Under the pieces are notes generated by a model, which saw nothing but the letters and a program-made list of their open reading frames with translations, made no database searches and was not told the DNA's origin. The position numbers and the translations under genes were made by a program. A DNA stretch of 64,000 nucleotides from JACPYF01 sp964348695 (lineage in GTDB: Bacteria; Patescibacteriota; Saccharimonadia; Saccharimonadales; Saccharimonadaceae): contig CAYGDI010000002.1 of NCBI GenBank assembly GCA_964348695.1, forward strand, positions 186,001 to 250,000, written 5' to 3'. Positions 25,743-35,005 of this stretch are shown here, piece after piece; positions within the stretch are counted from its first letter, which is position 1, and the number at the start of each line of letters is the position of its first letter.

Positions 25743-27857
25743 CTACAGCTTTTGCAGACGTGCAAAGGCTGCGTTCAATTTTTTGATGCCAGTACTGAAC
25801 CTTACATGTATTGTCTGACCCTGGACATCGACTACTTCGCCTTTGCCAAATACATCATGTCGCACCGTATCCCCAATTTCGAGCATCACAGGCTCATCAT
25901 CAAAAACTACTGTGGGCTCTTGATCGTAGGTTGATTTTGGGCTAGAGGCAATATGAGATGCGTCTACGTCTGATAGGAAACGAGACGGAGGGTTATATAG
26001 TCTTGAGCCATAGAGCATACGAGAACTAGCTGCGATCATTACTAACTCTTCCCTCGCCCTTGTCATACCTACGTAACATAGACGACGTTCTTCTTCCATT
26101 TCACTAGTATCATAAAGCGCCCTGCTGTGAGGAAAGATTGATTCTTCCATGCCAGACATAAAAACAACCGGAAACTCAAGGCCTTTCGCCGCATGTAGTG
26201 TCATTAAAGTTACTTTGCTACTGGCCTGCTCTGAATCTGCACTAGAGACAAGCGCGACTTCTTCTAAAAATCCGCTCAGCCCGAGGGTCTCGTATTCTTT
26301 TGCAACAGATATAAGTTCCCGCACGTTTTCAGTCTTGTCATCAGCTCTCATTGGCTCGTTGTCCTTTATGTACTGTAAATAGTTTGTGCGATTGATAACG
26401 AGTTGTATGAGATCGGGTAGACTTAGTGTGGTCACTTCTTGACTAATTACACGAATAAGCTGACCGAAAGAACTGAGCGAGATGCGCGCACGTGGTGTCA
26501 ATGCATGGCACAAATCTATATCATTGAGACTCTGTAAAATATTACCTTCTCTAGTTTCATGCCACTCTAGAAAATGCTGCAAAGACGTAGGGCCAATACC
26601 TCGACCTGGAATATTGACGACTCGAATAAAGCTCGCAAGATCTGCGGGTTGGTATACAAGTCTGAGATAGGCAATGATATCTTTGATTTCACTTCGGTCA
26701 TAAAAACGTACGCCTCCAATAATTTGATACGGGATATTATAGCGAACGAATACCTCTTCTAGACTACGGCTCTGTGCATTCGTACGGTACAACACTGCAA
26801 AATCGGAATACTGCCTAGCTCGTATGTTCACATTGCTCGATATTTTACTGATAATACTCTCTGCCTCGTGCACTTCATTTTGAGCATGAATAATTTCTAT
26901 AGGAGTGCCGTCGGTCTTTTCAGTCCAAAGTTTTTTCTCACTTCGCGAGGTGTTTTTGGTAATGACCGAGTGAGCTCCATCTAAAATAGCTTTGGTAGAC
27001 CTATAATTTTGCTCAAGCTTGATGACAGTGGTACCTGGATAGTCTTTTTCAAAATGTAATATATTTGTGTAGTCAGCACCACGCCAGCTATAGATACTTT
27101 GCCAATCATCACCGACAACACAGATATTTTTGTTGTCGCCAAGTAGTAGTTTGATGAGTTTGTACTGAGATGCATTGGTATCCTGGTATTCATCAATCAA
27201 AATATGCTGAAAATGGGATTGCCATTTTTTACGAATATCAGGCACCTGGGCAAGAAGCTGTACTGCCTGAGATATAATGTCATCAAAATCTAGTGCTGCA
27301 CTATCCCGACGTATTGTTTCGTACCGAGGAAATACCGATGCAGCTATTTTTTGCATAGGTAAATGAGCTGTGCCTGAATATTCTTCTGCTGATACAAGTT
27401 CGTTCTTTGCACTGCTAATCAGCCCAACAATAGCTCGTGGAGCATACTCTTTTTCACTGATATGCAGCTCTTTCATAGCACGTTTTATAGCCGCCAAGCG
27501 GTCAGCTTCATCAAAAATAACAAAATTGCTCGGTATTTTTATATGCTGACCATCGATACGCAGTATCCGTACACATACGCTGTGAAACGTACCCATCCAT
27601 GGGAAAAAAGACCTATCAGGCTGGTCGATATCCAGCAAATTGGCGAGCCGTTGTCTCATTTCTTTCGCTGCTTTGTTAGTAAATGTGACGGCTAGTATAT
27701 TATTAGGATGAACATGCTGCTGTACTAGATATGCTATGCGATGAGTAAGCGTTTTTGTTTTACCAGAGCCAGCCCCGGCCAACAACAGCAGCGGAGTATC
27801 AGTATGTAGTACGGCTTTTTTCTGAGCCGCATTGAGGCCTTTTGTGATATCTGTCAT
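25743..27857 (-). CDS. pcrA: ATP-dependent DNA helicase UvrD/PcrA
   Basis: 704 residues, superfamily 1A. Motif I AGAGSGKTKTLTHRI, Ia TFTNKAAKEM, II DEYQDTN, III GDDWQSIYSWRGAD, IV FEKDYPG/LEQNYRST, V/VI LMTLHAAKGLEFPVVF and CYVGMTRAREEL. The C-terminal tail (VRHDVFGKGEVVDVQG) is the PcrA-type RNAP/DNA-binding tudor-like segment. It acts in nucleotide excision repair, replication restart and RNA-polymerase backtracking. Full length. Confidence 0.95.
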   Translation of the reverse strand: MTDITKGLNAAQKKAVLHTDTPLLLLAGAGSGKTKTLTHRIAYLVQQHVHPNNILAVTFTNKAAKEMRQRLANLLDIDQPDRSFFPWMGTFHSVCVRILRIDGQHIKIPSNFVIFDEADRLAAIKRAMKELHISEKEYAPRAIVGLISSAKNELVSAEEYSGTAHLPMQKIAASVFPRYETIRRDSAALDFDDIISQAVQLLAQVPDIRKKWQSHFQHILIDEYQDTNASQYKLIKLLLGDNKNICVVGDDWQSIYSWRGADYTNILHFEKDYPGTTVIKLEQNYRSTKAILDGAHSVITKNTSRSEKKLWTEKTDGTPIEIIHAQNEVHEAESIISKISSNVNIRARQYSDFAVLYRTNAQSRSLEEVFVRYNIPYQIIGGVRFYDRSEIKDIIAYLRLVYQPADLASFIRVVNIPGRGIGPTSLQHFLEWHETREGNILQSLNDIDLCHALTPRARISLSSFGQLIRVISQEVTTLSLPDLIQLVINRTNYLQYIKDNEPMRADDKTENVRELISVAKEYETLGLSGFLEEVALVSSADSEQASSKVTLMTLHAAKGLEFPVVFMSGMEESIFPHSRALYDTSEMEEERRLCYVGMTRAREELVMIAASSRMLYGSRLYNPPSRFLSDVDASHIASSPKSTYDQEPTVVFDDEPVMLEIGDTVRHDVFGKGEVVDVQGQTIHVRFSTGIKKLNAAFARLQKL

Positions 27858-27883
27858 TGAATCTCTATTATAGCAAAGTTGCT

Positions 27884-28978
27884 CTAGATAGATTGACTAT
27901 ACAGCGTAAATGCACCGCCCCCAAGAATTAGACCAAACAAGACAATACCAATCGCAACCATGATCCATTGCAATATTCTACCCAATTTTGATTTTGGCTT
28001 TTTCGGAGCTCCTACAGGTGCTGTTTTAAAATGCTCGTCATTAAAAAGAGGGTGCGTATCGTGCAGCTCATGCGATCGATTCTCGCGTTTGTACTGATCT
28101 GGTATAGAACCACTAGCTGCTGATGCTAAAAGTTCTGTAACCTTGTCTTTTGTCTCGTTATTTTTTGTTTTTTCTTCTGGTGCCTTTTGCTCTTTTGTGT
28201 CGTCGGGTGATTCGACTGCTTTAACTACTTCGGGAGCTTCACCAGCTTCGATTGCAACTAGATCTTTGTCAAGCTCTGGAGGAAGCTCTATTGGCTCTTC
28301 GGGGATTGCGTCCTTGTCCGTTTCTGTATCTGTAGGTTCTGTACTATCTGGGATCACAGTGTCTTCACTAGTAAACCCGCCCAGTGGCCTCTTCTCGACT
28401 TTTTCTTTGGCTGTCTTGAGAAATGGTGATTGCGCCTTTTCAGATTCGTCTATGTCACGATTTGCTTCGGATGGTGATTCGTCTTCTTCTGGTGTTTGCG
28501 ATGTGCCTTTTGTATCGTCTTCGTCTAATTGGGTGTTTTTGTCGTCGCTCTGATTTTTTTCTTTTGCATCAAAGTGCTCGAGAGGGTCTGGCATATCTGT
28601 ACTGTTCGTGCTGTTGTTTGCATCTGTTGACTCTTTGGTTGTGTCCGCATCTATCGGATCAGGCCAGTCGCTTTTTGTCTCGGCTGAGTTATTTTTGTCA
28701 TCTGGTTTCACGTCTGAATGAATAGGAGCGATGTTAGTAGTACTGTTCGTCATGAGGGTCGATCCATCTTTTTTCATGTCGGATGAAGCGTGTTTCATGT
28801 CCATAAAACGACCTTTTCGTCGTGACGGTAGATCTGGCGATGCCTGATCGGTATTTTTTTCATTCATAGATAGCGAAGAATCATTATTGCCCTTTGCTAT
28901 ATCTGTATTTGGCTGTTTGTCATCACTCACCAGTGAGTTCACGGCTTTGTCGAGTTCTTCAAAATCTATATCACTCAT
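27884..28978 (-). CDS. Acidic low-complexity protein with C-terminal membrane anchor
   Basis: 364 residues. Residues 1-~300 are extremely rich in Asp, Glu, Ser, Thr, Lys and Asn with no recognisable fold; residues ~335-358 form one transmembrane helix (WIMVAIGIVLFGLILGGG) with a lysine-rich patch before it. This places the long disordered tail in the cytoplasm if it is tail-anchored. Overlaps the tpiA stop by ATGA, so it is expressed with the glycolytic gene. Function unknown. Confidence 0.75.
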   Translation of the reverse strand: MSDIDFEELDKAVNSLVSDDKQPNTDIAKGNNDSSLSMNEKNTDQASPDLPSRRKGRFMDMKHASSDMKKDGSTLMTNSTTNIAPIHSDVKPDDKNNSAETKSDWPDPIDADTTKESTDANNSTNSTDMPDPLEHFDAKEKNQSDDKNTQLDEDDTKGTSQTPEEDESPSEANRDIDESEKAQSPFLKTAKEKVEKRPLGGFTSEDTVIPDSTEPTDTETDKDAIPEEPIELPPELDKDLVAIEAGEAPEVVKAVESPDDTKEQKAPEEKTKNNETKDKVTELLASAASGSIPDQYKRENRSHELHDTHPLFNDEHFKTAPVGAPKKPKSKLGRILQWIMVAIGIVLFGLILGGGAFTLYSQSI

Positions 28979-29745
28979 TTATTCTTCCCTTTCAACTGAT
29001 GAGCTTTTGTTATGATTGATGCAAATTGTTCTGCGTGTAAACTAGCACCTCCAACCAACAAACCATCCACGCCTTTTAGCGCTAGGTAATCAGCTGCATT
29101 ATCACTATTAACACTACCACCATATAGTAGTTTTATGCTAGAGGCAGCTTTGTGACCATATAAAGACTCTATTTGATGGCGAATTGTTTTTTCAGCCTTC
29201 TGCAAATCTTCGGGTAGAGCATTCTCACCAGTTCCAATAGCCCAGACAGGTTCATATGCGATGATGATACTCTCTATTTCGTCACTAGCAACATTTGCTA
29301 GACCTCCACTAATTTGATCGTGGAGAACATGTTTTGTTTCGCCATTTGCACGTTCATCTGCAGTCTCTCCAACGCACAATATAGGAATGAGCTCGTTGCG
29401 CAGTACAGCCTGAACTTTTGCTCGTATCTCTTTATCGGTTTCACCAAAAATATGTCTTCTTTCGCTGTGACCTACGATGACATACTTTACTAGCCCTCTG
29501 AGTTGTGTTGCGGATATTTCCCCCGTAAATGCACCGACATCTCTCCAGTAACAATTTTGGGCAGATAGTGTAAAGTGATGTTTTTTAACCTGAAGACTAA
29601 GAGTTTGCAGGGCAATAGCCGGAGGCGCTATAACCACCTCTACATCCGAATGATGAGGGATTTTTTCGCCAAGTTCGTGGATATACAAACTAGCCTGATG
29701 AATATTCAGGTTCATTTTCCAGTTGCCAACGATCAATTTATTCAT
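28975..29745 (-). CDS. tpiA: Triosephosphate isomerase
   Basis: 256 residues. Catalytic residues visible: Lys in GNWKMN, electrophile His in VIGHSERR, base Glu in AYEPVWAIGTG; phosphate loop LLYGGSVNSDN and VDGLLVGGASL. It interconverts DHAP and glyceraldehyde-3-phosphate. With pgk and pyk upstream it forms a lower-glycolysis cluster. Confidence 0.97.
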   Translation of the reverse strand: MNKLIVGNWKMNLNIHQASLYIHELGEKIPHHSDVEVVIAPPAIALQTLSLQVKKHHFTLSAQNCYWRDVGAFTGEISATQLRGLVKYVIVGHSERRHIFGETDKEIRAKVQAVLRNELIPILCVGETADERANGETKHVLHDQISGGLANVASDEIESIIIAYEPVWAIGTGENALPEDLQKAEKTIRHQIESLYGHKAASSIKLLYGGSVNSDNAADYLALKGVDGLLVGGASLHAEQFASIITKAHQLKGKNK

Positions 29746-29798
29746 CTACTGTACAGGATGCCCGTCTGCTTATGCTTATACTAGGTACTAGTGTACTA

Positions 29799-31025
29799 TT
29801 AATTGAGCAGAGCTTCAACGCCTGGAAGCTTTTTTCCACTCATTAGCTCTAAACTAGCACCACCGCCGGTTGATATATGAGAGAAACTTTTACCTTTTCG
29901 CTTGTCCCAACCCAGGACAAAATCGGCTGTATCGCCACCACCAACAATCGAGGTTACGTGTGTATGCTTCGCAAGATGCAGTGCCAACCGTGCAGAGCCG
30001 TAGGAGAATTGCTGCAACTCAGCATAACCCAGGGTACCGTTCCAAACGACTGTACCGTGAGCGCCAATATGTTTTGCAATCTCGTGAGCGGTGTGTGAGC
30101 CAATATCAAGTATGATGTCTTCATCACCTACTTGATCCGCTTTTACTTCACGGCGCTTTGCTTTTTCGTCGACACTCTGAGCAACAGCTACATCTGTAGG
30201 CAGCAGTACGAACTGATCTACTTTGTCATGCCCGACTTTGTCCACCGCATTTTGATATATACGGTCAAGTATGTCTTTTTGATCTGCTTCGACTTTGCTC
30301 TTGCCAATGTTGAGACCTTTGTACTGTAAAAAAGTGTTCGCCATAGCCCCGCCTATAACTATTTGGTCAGCAATATCAACAAAAGCATCAATCACCTCTA
30401 TTTTGTCAGCAATTTTTGCACCACCCAATACGGCTGTTAATGGTCGGGCTGGGCGCTTCATTGCACCTAATATAGTGTCGTATTCTCGTTCTAGTAATGC
30501 CCCACCGACGCTTGGTAAAAATTGCGTAATTGCTGCTGTGCTAGCGTGAGCCCGATGGACAACACCAAAGCCGTCTTGTACAAAATACTGAGCCAAACTG
30601 TCCACTGCTAGGGCTCGAGCAAAATGTTCATCATTGGCCTCCTCCTGCTCATGAAAGCGCAAATTTTCAAGAAGCACAACATCACCTTGCTTCATGGCTT
30701 TGCTAGCAACTTTAACCTTGTCACCAATACTAGCCGGTACAAATGTTACAGGCGATCCTAGTAATTCTTGGAGTCGTACTGCAACGGGCTCTAGACTAAA
30801 CTTGGCATCAACACCTTCTGGTCGCCCAAGATGTGAGATGATAACCACACGACATTTTTGCTCTTTGAGATAATTGAGTGTAGATAGTGAAGAGGCAATC
30901 CTGTAATCGTCGGCGATCTCGCCTGTTTCTGTCAATGGAACATTGTAATCTGCACGTAGCAATACAGTAGTCTCACTGAGCGGTACGTCGCGCATTGTTT
31001 TTTTGTCAAAATATCTTTCGCTCAT
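29799..31025 (-). CDS. pgk: Phosphoglycerate kinase
   Basis: 408 residues. N-terminal substrate site VLLRADYNVPL, SHLGRPEG, LENLRFHEQE; nucleotide site LGGAKIADKI; C-terminal WNGTLGYAE and IVGGGDTADFV and STGGGASLELMSG. All hallmark motifs are intact, and the length is typical. It makes ATP in glycolysis. Spaced 53 nt from tpiA and 15 nt from pyk on the same strand. Confidence 0.97.
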   Translation of the reverse strand: MSERYFDKKTMRDVPLSETTVLLRADYNVPLTETGEIADDYRIASSLSTLNYLKEQKCRVVIISHLGRPEGVDAKFSLEPVAVRLQELLGSPVTFVPASIGDKVKVASKAMKQGDVVLLENLRFHEQEEANDEHFARALAVDSLAQYFVQDGFGVVHRAHASTAAITQFLPSVGGALLEREYDTILGAMKRPARPLTAVLGGAKIADKIEVIDAFVDIADQIVIGGAMANTFLQYKGLNIGKSKVEADQKDILDRIYQNAVDKVGHDKVDQFVLLPTDVAVAQSVDEKAKRREVKADQVGDEDIILDIGSHTAHEIAKHIGAHGTVVWNGTLGYAELQQFSYGSARLALHLAKHTHVTSIVGGGDTADFVLGWDKRKGKSFSHISTGGGASLELMSGKKLPGVEALLN

Positions 31026-31040
31026 CTACTACCGATTATA

Positions 31041-32450
31041 TCAGTTTCCACTCAGTGTTCGTATACGGATAGTATCGGTCCCACCTGAAACCCCCGCCTG
31101 CTGACCACTAACCAATACAATCTGATGCTCGCCCCTACCAAAATAACCTTTGTCACAAAGTTTTTTGGCCAAATGCAAACCCGCTTGCGTATCGTCTTCG
31201 ACAAGAAAACTCTTGTTTGCATACAAAAGCGAAAGTTGTTGAGCGACACGAGGAGAATTCGTCACGCTGATAATGGGTAAACTAGGACGATGAGCAGCAA
31301 TCGATGCAGCCGTCGCACCCGATTTTGTCTGAGCAATGATAGCTACAACGTCAAGCTGTTGAGCTAAAGTAACCGCCGCTGCAGATATAGCATCTTGCTT
31401 GCCTCGAGCATCATCCCGATAGAATACTGGCGTAACTGGCATTTGCTCTTGTGTATATTTGATGACTTTTTTCATGGCGGCAACAGCTTCGAGCGGATAC
31501 TCTCCATTCGCCGTCTCGTCACTCAACATTACTGCATCTGAACCGAGTATCGTTGCAAGCGCAACATCACTCACTTCGGCACGGGTCGGCTCAGGGCTTT
31601 TTACCATGCTTGCCATCATCTGTGTTGCAACGATGGAGACTTTGCCGTGCGTGCGAGCAAGGCCTATTATTTTGCGCTGCACGATTGGTACTACCTCAGC
31701 ACCAGCCTCCACCGCCAAATCGCCTCTTGCCGCCATAACTCCATCTGCTTCTTTGATAATACTCTCCAAAACTTCATCCCTAATAGCAGATTTTGTCTCA
31801 ATCTTGGCGATAATTTTTGCGGTCGAACCTTTTGCACTTAAAATCTCTCTCAGTCCAACAATATCATCTGGGTGCTGTACAAAACTCAGCGCAACATAAT
31901 CAATATCTTGGCTAACACCATATTCTATATCATCAAGATCTTTTTCTGTTAGAATATCACCGCCAAAATCAGTATCCGGAAGATTCAAACCTTTGCGACT
32001 CATAAGTGTACCACCAGTCAACACCTGTACTTTGACCGTACTATCAAATATCTCCAACACACGTGTTCTGATCTTGCCATCAAAAATGTATATAGACTGG
32101 TCTATTTCTACTTTGTCCACTAGATTGTATTGGATCGGTATAGTATTGTCGTGATGTTTTGCTTCGTATGTAAGCAGTAGTTCATCACCAGGCGCAACTG
32201 TTACATTGTGGAGTAAAGATCCCAGTCGAATTTTTGGACCTTGTAGATCTTGCAAAATCGCAACCGGCTTGCCTAGTTTTTTTGAAGCCTGGCGGATCCA
32301 TTCAATTTGAGTATCACGCTCCTCGTGAGAACCATGACTAAAATTCAATCTCATGCCATTTGCACCACAGCGAATGAGTGCTTCGATTTGCTCGTAACTA
32401 TTTGTTGATGGACCTATAGTGACAAGTATTTTTGTTCGTTTAAAAATCAT
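31041..32450 (-). CDS. pyk: Pyruvate kinase
   Basis: 469 residues. KILVTIGPS, MRLNFSHGSHEE, LQDLQGPKIR, B-domain, catalytic IIAKIETKSAI, GVMAARGDLAVE, VATQMMASMV, and the C-terminal domain with ISVTNSPRVAQQL. It catalyses the final ATP-yielding step of glycolysis. First gene of the pyk-pgk-tpiA block, preceded by a terminator. Confidence 0.97.
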   Translation of the reverse strand: MIFKRTKILVTIGPSTNSYEQIEALIRCGANGMRLNFSHGSHEERDTQIEWIRQASKKLGKPVAILQDLQGPKIRLGSLLHNVTVAPGDELLLTYEAKHHDNTIPIQYNLVDKVEIDQSIYIFDGKIRTRVLEIFDSTVKVQVLTGGTLMSRKGLNLPDTDFGGDILTEKDLDDIEYGVSQDIDYVALSFVQHPDDIVGLREILSAKGSTAKIIAKIETKSAIRDEVLESIIKEADGVMAARGDLAVEAGAEVVPIVQRKIIGLARTHGKVSIVATQMMASMVKSPEPTRAEVSDVALATILGSDAVMLSDETANGEYPLEAVAAMKKVIKYTQEQMPVTPVFYRDDARGKQDAISAAAVTLAQQLDVVAIIAQTKSGATAASIAAHRPSLPIISVTNSPRVAQQLSLLYANKSFLVEDDTQAGLHLAKKLCDKGYFGRGEHQIVLVSGQQAGVSGGTDTIRIRTLSGN

Positions 32451-32468
32451 ATTGCTTTAGTATAAACC

Positions 32469-32497
32469 AAAAACCCCATCTTTAACAGATGGGGTTT
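32469..32497 (-). terminator. Intrinsic terminator of the 233-residue surface protein gene
   Basis: AAACCCCATC / GATGGGGTTT stem with a 7-nt loop; on the minus strand it is followed by TTTTTGGTTT. Confidence 0.8.
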
Positions 32498-32541
32498 GAG
32501 GTAAAAGCCTGTGGCTTTACGCGGATCGGAGCGGTCAGGCT

Positions 32542-33243
32542 TTATTTTTTAGCTTGGCGACTAGCAACATAACGTTGCACACCGTAGCCAAGAGCGCTCA
32601 CACCAGCTAGACCGCTGAAAAGTTCAGCAGGACCTGTTGATGCAATAGCACTAGGGGTAACACCTGTTGGAGTCTTCGGAGTTTCTGGTGTACAGTTTTC
32701 TGTACAAACAGGTTTCTCGTCACAGTTGATTTTTGCACTAAATTGTACAAAACGTTTCTCGGCAAGAGAAACACCAACATTACCAACAGTTACACCACTA
32801 CCAATGATGCCGTCAGGAAGAGTACTAAGTACTTCTGCACTTGGGCCAAGCAGCTGAGTAGAACCTGCAACGTAGCTAGTTGTGTAGCTACCAGTTAGGT
32901 TTACTGTTGCTGTATCAGTAGTAGTTTGTGGAGTTGCATTCACTGAACTTACTGTAGCAGTAGAGTTCGCGTTGTTTGCTTCGCCTGCAGGTAGAGTAGC
33001 TTGGACAGTTACACCGCTCAAAGTTCCTGGACCTGGGTTGTGAATACGTACACGATATTGTACTGTTTCACATTTGTCAGCACTGATTGGATCACCAAAT
33101 CCAGTACCTTTTGTTACGTTTTTAGCGTAGTAGATGTTGCCACCTTCTATTTGACCTTCGGCAGTAGCTAAAGCTACTGGACCAGTCAATACAACTGCAG
33201 CAATTGCAAGAACTGCTGAAGCTTTCTTTAGAAATTTAAGCAT
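32542..33243 (-). CDS. Secreted surface protein with C-terminal anchor
   Basis: 233 residues. Signal peptide (LKKASAVLAIAAVVLTGPVALA), a Thr/Ala/Val-rich beta domain with DUF11-like features (VRIHNPGPGTLSGVTVQATLP), a Cys/Pro/Thr linker (KPVCTENCTPETPKTP), then IASTGP followed by a hydrophobic helix and basic tail, like a sortase- or membrane-type anchor. AGGAG precedes the ATG. It has its own terminator. Probably an abundant envelope protein. Confidence 0.8.
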   Translation of the reverse strand: MLKFLKKASAVLAIAAVVLTGPVALATAEGQIEGGNIYYAKNVTKGTGFGDPISADKCETVQYRVRIHNPGPGTLSGVTVQATLPAGEANNANSTATVSSVNATPQTTTDTATVNLTGSYTTSYVAGSTQLLGPSAEVLSTLPDGIIGSGVTVGNVGVSLAEKRFVQFSAKINCDEKPVCTENCTPETPKTPTGVTPSAIASTGPAELFSGLAGVSALGYGVQRYVASRQAKK

Positions 33244-33333
33244 AATGAAAATCTCCTTTACGAAATTGTTTACTTATTTGATAGTTATTAATCACAAACT
33301 AGGTAGACATAGTGTCTTTAAAAGTTAAAATTT

Positions 33334-33360
33334 GGCTACTTCCCATGAAGGGAAGTAGCC
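33334..33360 (-). terminator. Terminator hairpin at the end of the GC-rich secreted gene's transcript
   Basis: A perfect 11-bp stem GGCTACTTCCC / GGGAAGTAGCC with a 5-nt loop; the minus-strand continuation is AAATTTTAACTTTT. Confidence 0.7.
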
Positions 33361-33418
33361 GGGTGCCAGTCAATGGTTTCGAACTCTCAGAGTCTCGAAT
33401 TAACCACGACTGACACCC
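33361..33418 (-). repeat. 58-nt inverted repeat in the 3' region of the GC-rich secreted gene
   Basis: GGGTGTCAGTC pairs with GACTGGCACCC through one G-U wobble when read on the minus strand (a C-A mismatch on plus), and GGTT/AACC and TCGA blocks extend the pairing inward. This suggests a structured 3' UTR or small RNA from the minus strand. Confidence 0.55.
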
Positions 33419-33434
33419 ACTATACCGGCTACTT

Positions 33435-33458
33435 ACTCATCCATTAAGCCCGATGAGT
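33435..33458 (-). repeat. Third hairpin of the 3' region
   Basis: ACTCATC / GATGAGT inverted repeat, 10-nt loop. It is next to a second copy of the octamer GGCTACTT that also opens the terminator stem at 33334. Confidence 0.45.
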
Positions 33459-33478
33459 GAGGGCTTTTGGACATCTCC

Positions 33479-34606
33479 TCAGCACGTTGTAGGGCTGGGA
33501 TTGTCCAGATCGACCTTCGGGTTAGCGAACTGCATGGAAGCAGCTACGTTAACCTTTCCGTCAGACACGGTCGCGGTGACCTTGTCTGTACCGTCAGTGA
33601 TAGGCGCTGTGTAGCGAACTGTCCACTGACCATCGGCGATCTTTGTTGGCAAGCCAACTGTTCCACGAAGGGCGGTAACCGTCGGCGTACCGAGGTTATC
33701 ACCATCCGGATCCGAAGCAGTGATAATGAATGTCACTTGCCCAGGAATCGTCATACCACCGTTGACCAACGTTCCCGAGCAGACGTGCTGCGCAGGATTG
33801 TAGATCGACACCATCGGAGGTGTATTCGGCGGAGGTGGACAGGTGTGCGTTTGTTCGCACGTGGGAGGCGGAGGTGGCGGTGGCGTAACGCATACGTTCT
33901 GCTCCGAGTTCCAGGTGTTACCCTGAATCGCGATACAGCTCATATATGCTGCGCACACTGTCGGATCTCCGCTGTAATTCCCGTTGGCGGTACAGATTTG
34001 CCAGTTCCCACAACCTGCGTTTCCGTTGTTATCGCCATTGACGATGACAACGCAGCCCGGGCCCGAAGGCGGGGGCGGCGTCACAACTGGCGGAGGCAGT
34101 GAAACCTTGGTCTTCTTGACCCAGATATTCACGATCACCTTTTTCGAACCAGGGTTCGAACAAGACGCCTGCCCAACGAAATCAGCTCGAACCTGCAGCT
34201 TAACGAAGCCGCGCTTTGGCTTGGAGCTGACGTCATCCTTGCTGTATTTCACAGGGAGTGTGACAAATACTGGAACGCCCTTACGCAGGCGCTTCGATCC
34301 AGCACCAAACAGATTGCCGTTGCGACAACCGTTGTTGTTGATTGTGGCAGCCTTGGCTAGCGAAAGCCTGAAGACATTGTTCGTCATCCAGTTCTTCACC
34401 GAACCATCACGAGCCGTGTAGCCCGCTTTACGGAAGACCTTGGCAGACTCGCTGACAACGCCCTCCTTCTTGAGGTTCTTGTAGAACTGGTTGACCGTCT
34501 TGGCCTCACCACCGCACTGACCGTTTGGGCTTGCCGAAGCAACGCCTGTGTTGAACGCGAGCACGGCCACGAGGGCCATGATTGCGATTGTTACCTTTCT
34601 GGCCAT
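33479..34606 (-). CDS. GC-rich secreted protein with Pro-rich linkers
   Basis: 375 residues, exported (MARKVTIAIMALVAVLAF, then ASA). An N-terminal globular domain (~30-165) with Cys pairs (GQCGGE, NNGCRNGN), a proline-rich linker (PPPVVTPPPPSGPG), a Cys-rich central segment, a second proline-rich linker, and a C-terminal Ig/cadherin-like beta domain (FIITASDPDGDNLG). No anchor, so probably released or wall-bound. Base use is visibly richer in G+C than the neighbours, which suggests recent transfer or unusual codon selection. A long leader with a near-perfect promoter implies high expression; AGGAG precedes the ATG. Function unknown. Confidence 0.78.
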   Translation of the reverse strand: MARKVTIAIMALVAVLAFNTGVASASPNGQCGGEAKTVNQFYKNLKKEGVVSESAKVFRKAGYTARDGSVKNWMTNNVFRLSLAKAATINNNGCRNGNLFGAGSKRLRKGVPVFVTLPVKYSKDDVSSKPKRGFVKLQVRADFVGQASCSNPGSKKVIVNIWVKKTKVSLPPPVVTPPPPSGPGCVVIVNGDNNGNAGCGNWQICTANGNYSGDPTVCAAYMSCIAIQGNTWNSEQNVCVTPPPPPPPTCEQTHTCPPPPNTPPMVSIYNPAQHVCSGTLVNGGMTIPGQVTFIITASDPDGDNLGTPTVTALRGTVGLPTKIADGQWTVRYTAPITDGTDKVTATVSDGKVNVAASMQFANPKVDLDNPSPTTC

Positions 34607-34875
34607 GATGTTCTCCTTAGAGACTCGTGGGGCACTCGCGCACCCTACTATTGATTAAGAGGGACGCGCAAGGCCTTTGCGCATCCGATCATCAAACATC
34701 TAGAACGATATTCAATAATCGGATACGCAAAACCAAAATATATATGTAGTCGGTATAGTCTGGGTTTAAAAACCCATGACTACCTAGTTTGCGTTTGTTA
34801 TTCGCAAAATAAAGCCTGATTGTTAACTTGCTTCGCTCTATTCGCTCGTTTCCACCTCACGACATCGCGATTTCA
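34607..34875 (-). promoter_or_regulatory. Long structured leader of the GC-rich secreted gene
   Basis: About 270 nt between promoter and ATG. It holds hairpins such as GCGCAA/TTGCGC and GTAGTC...GACTAC around a TGGGTTT/AAACCCA palindrome. No gene is visible in it. Translational control or mRNA stabilisation is plausible. Confidence 0.5.
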
Positions 34876-34881
34876 TATACC

Positions 34882-34910
34882 AATTTATCACATAATCTTG
34901 TTTTTGTCAA
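34882..34910 (-). promoter_or_regulatory. Strong promoter of the GC-rich secreted gene
   Basis: TTGACA (34905-34910), 17-bp spacer, TAAATT (34882-34887), minus strand. Confidence 0.7.
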
Positions 34911-35005
34911 TACTTTTTACAATGTTTTGTTCATAAACACAAGCTTTTTAGTAAGATCGACTACCTGTAGTGAGTTGATATGTTTTTCTATCTTCTACCT
35001 ATCTC

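Noticed and set aside
33361..33418. tRNA-like hairpin with TTCGAA and GGGTGYC/GGCACCC ends
   Set aside because: Only 58 nt, no D-arm or anticodon arm, and the pairing is one long hairpin.
33467..34102. Plus-strand open frame of 211 codons over the GC-rich secreted gene
   Set aside because: Arg-rich shadow expected from GC-rich codons on the opposite strand; the minus frame has signal peptide, promoter and ribosome site.
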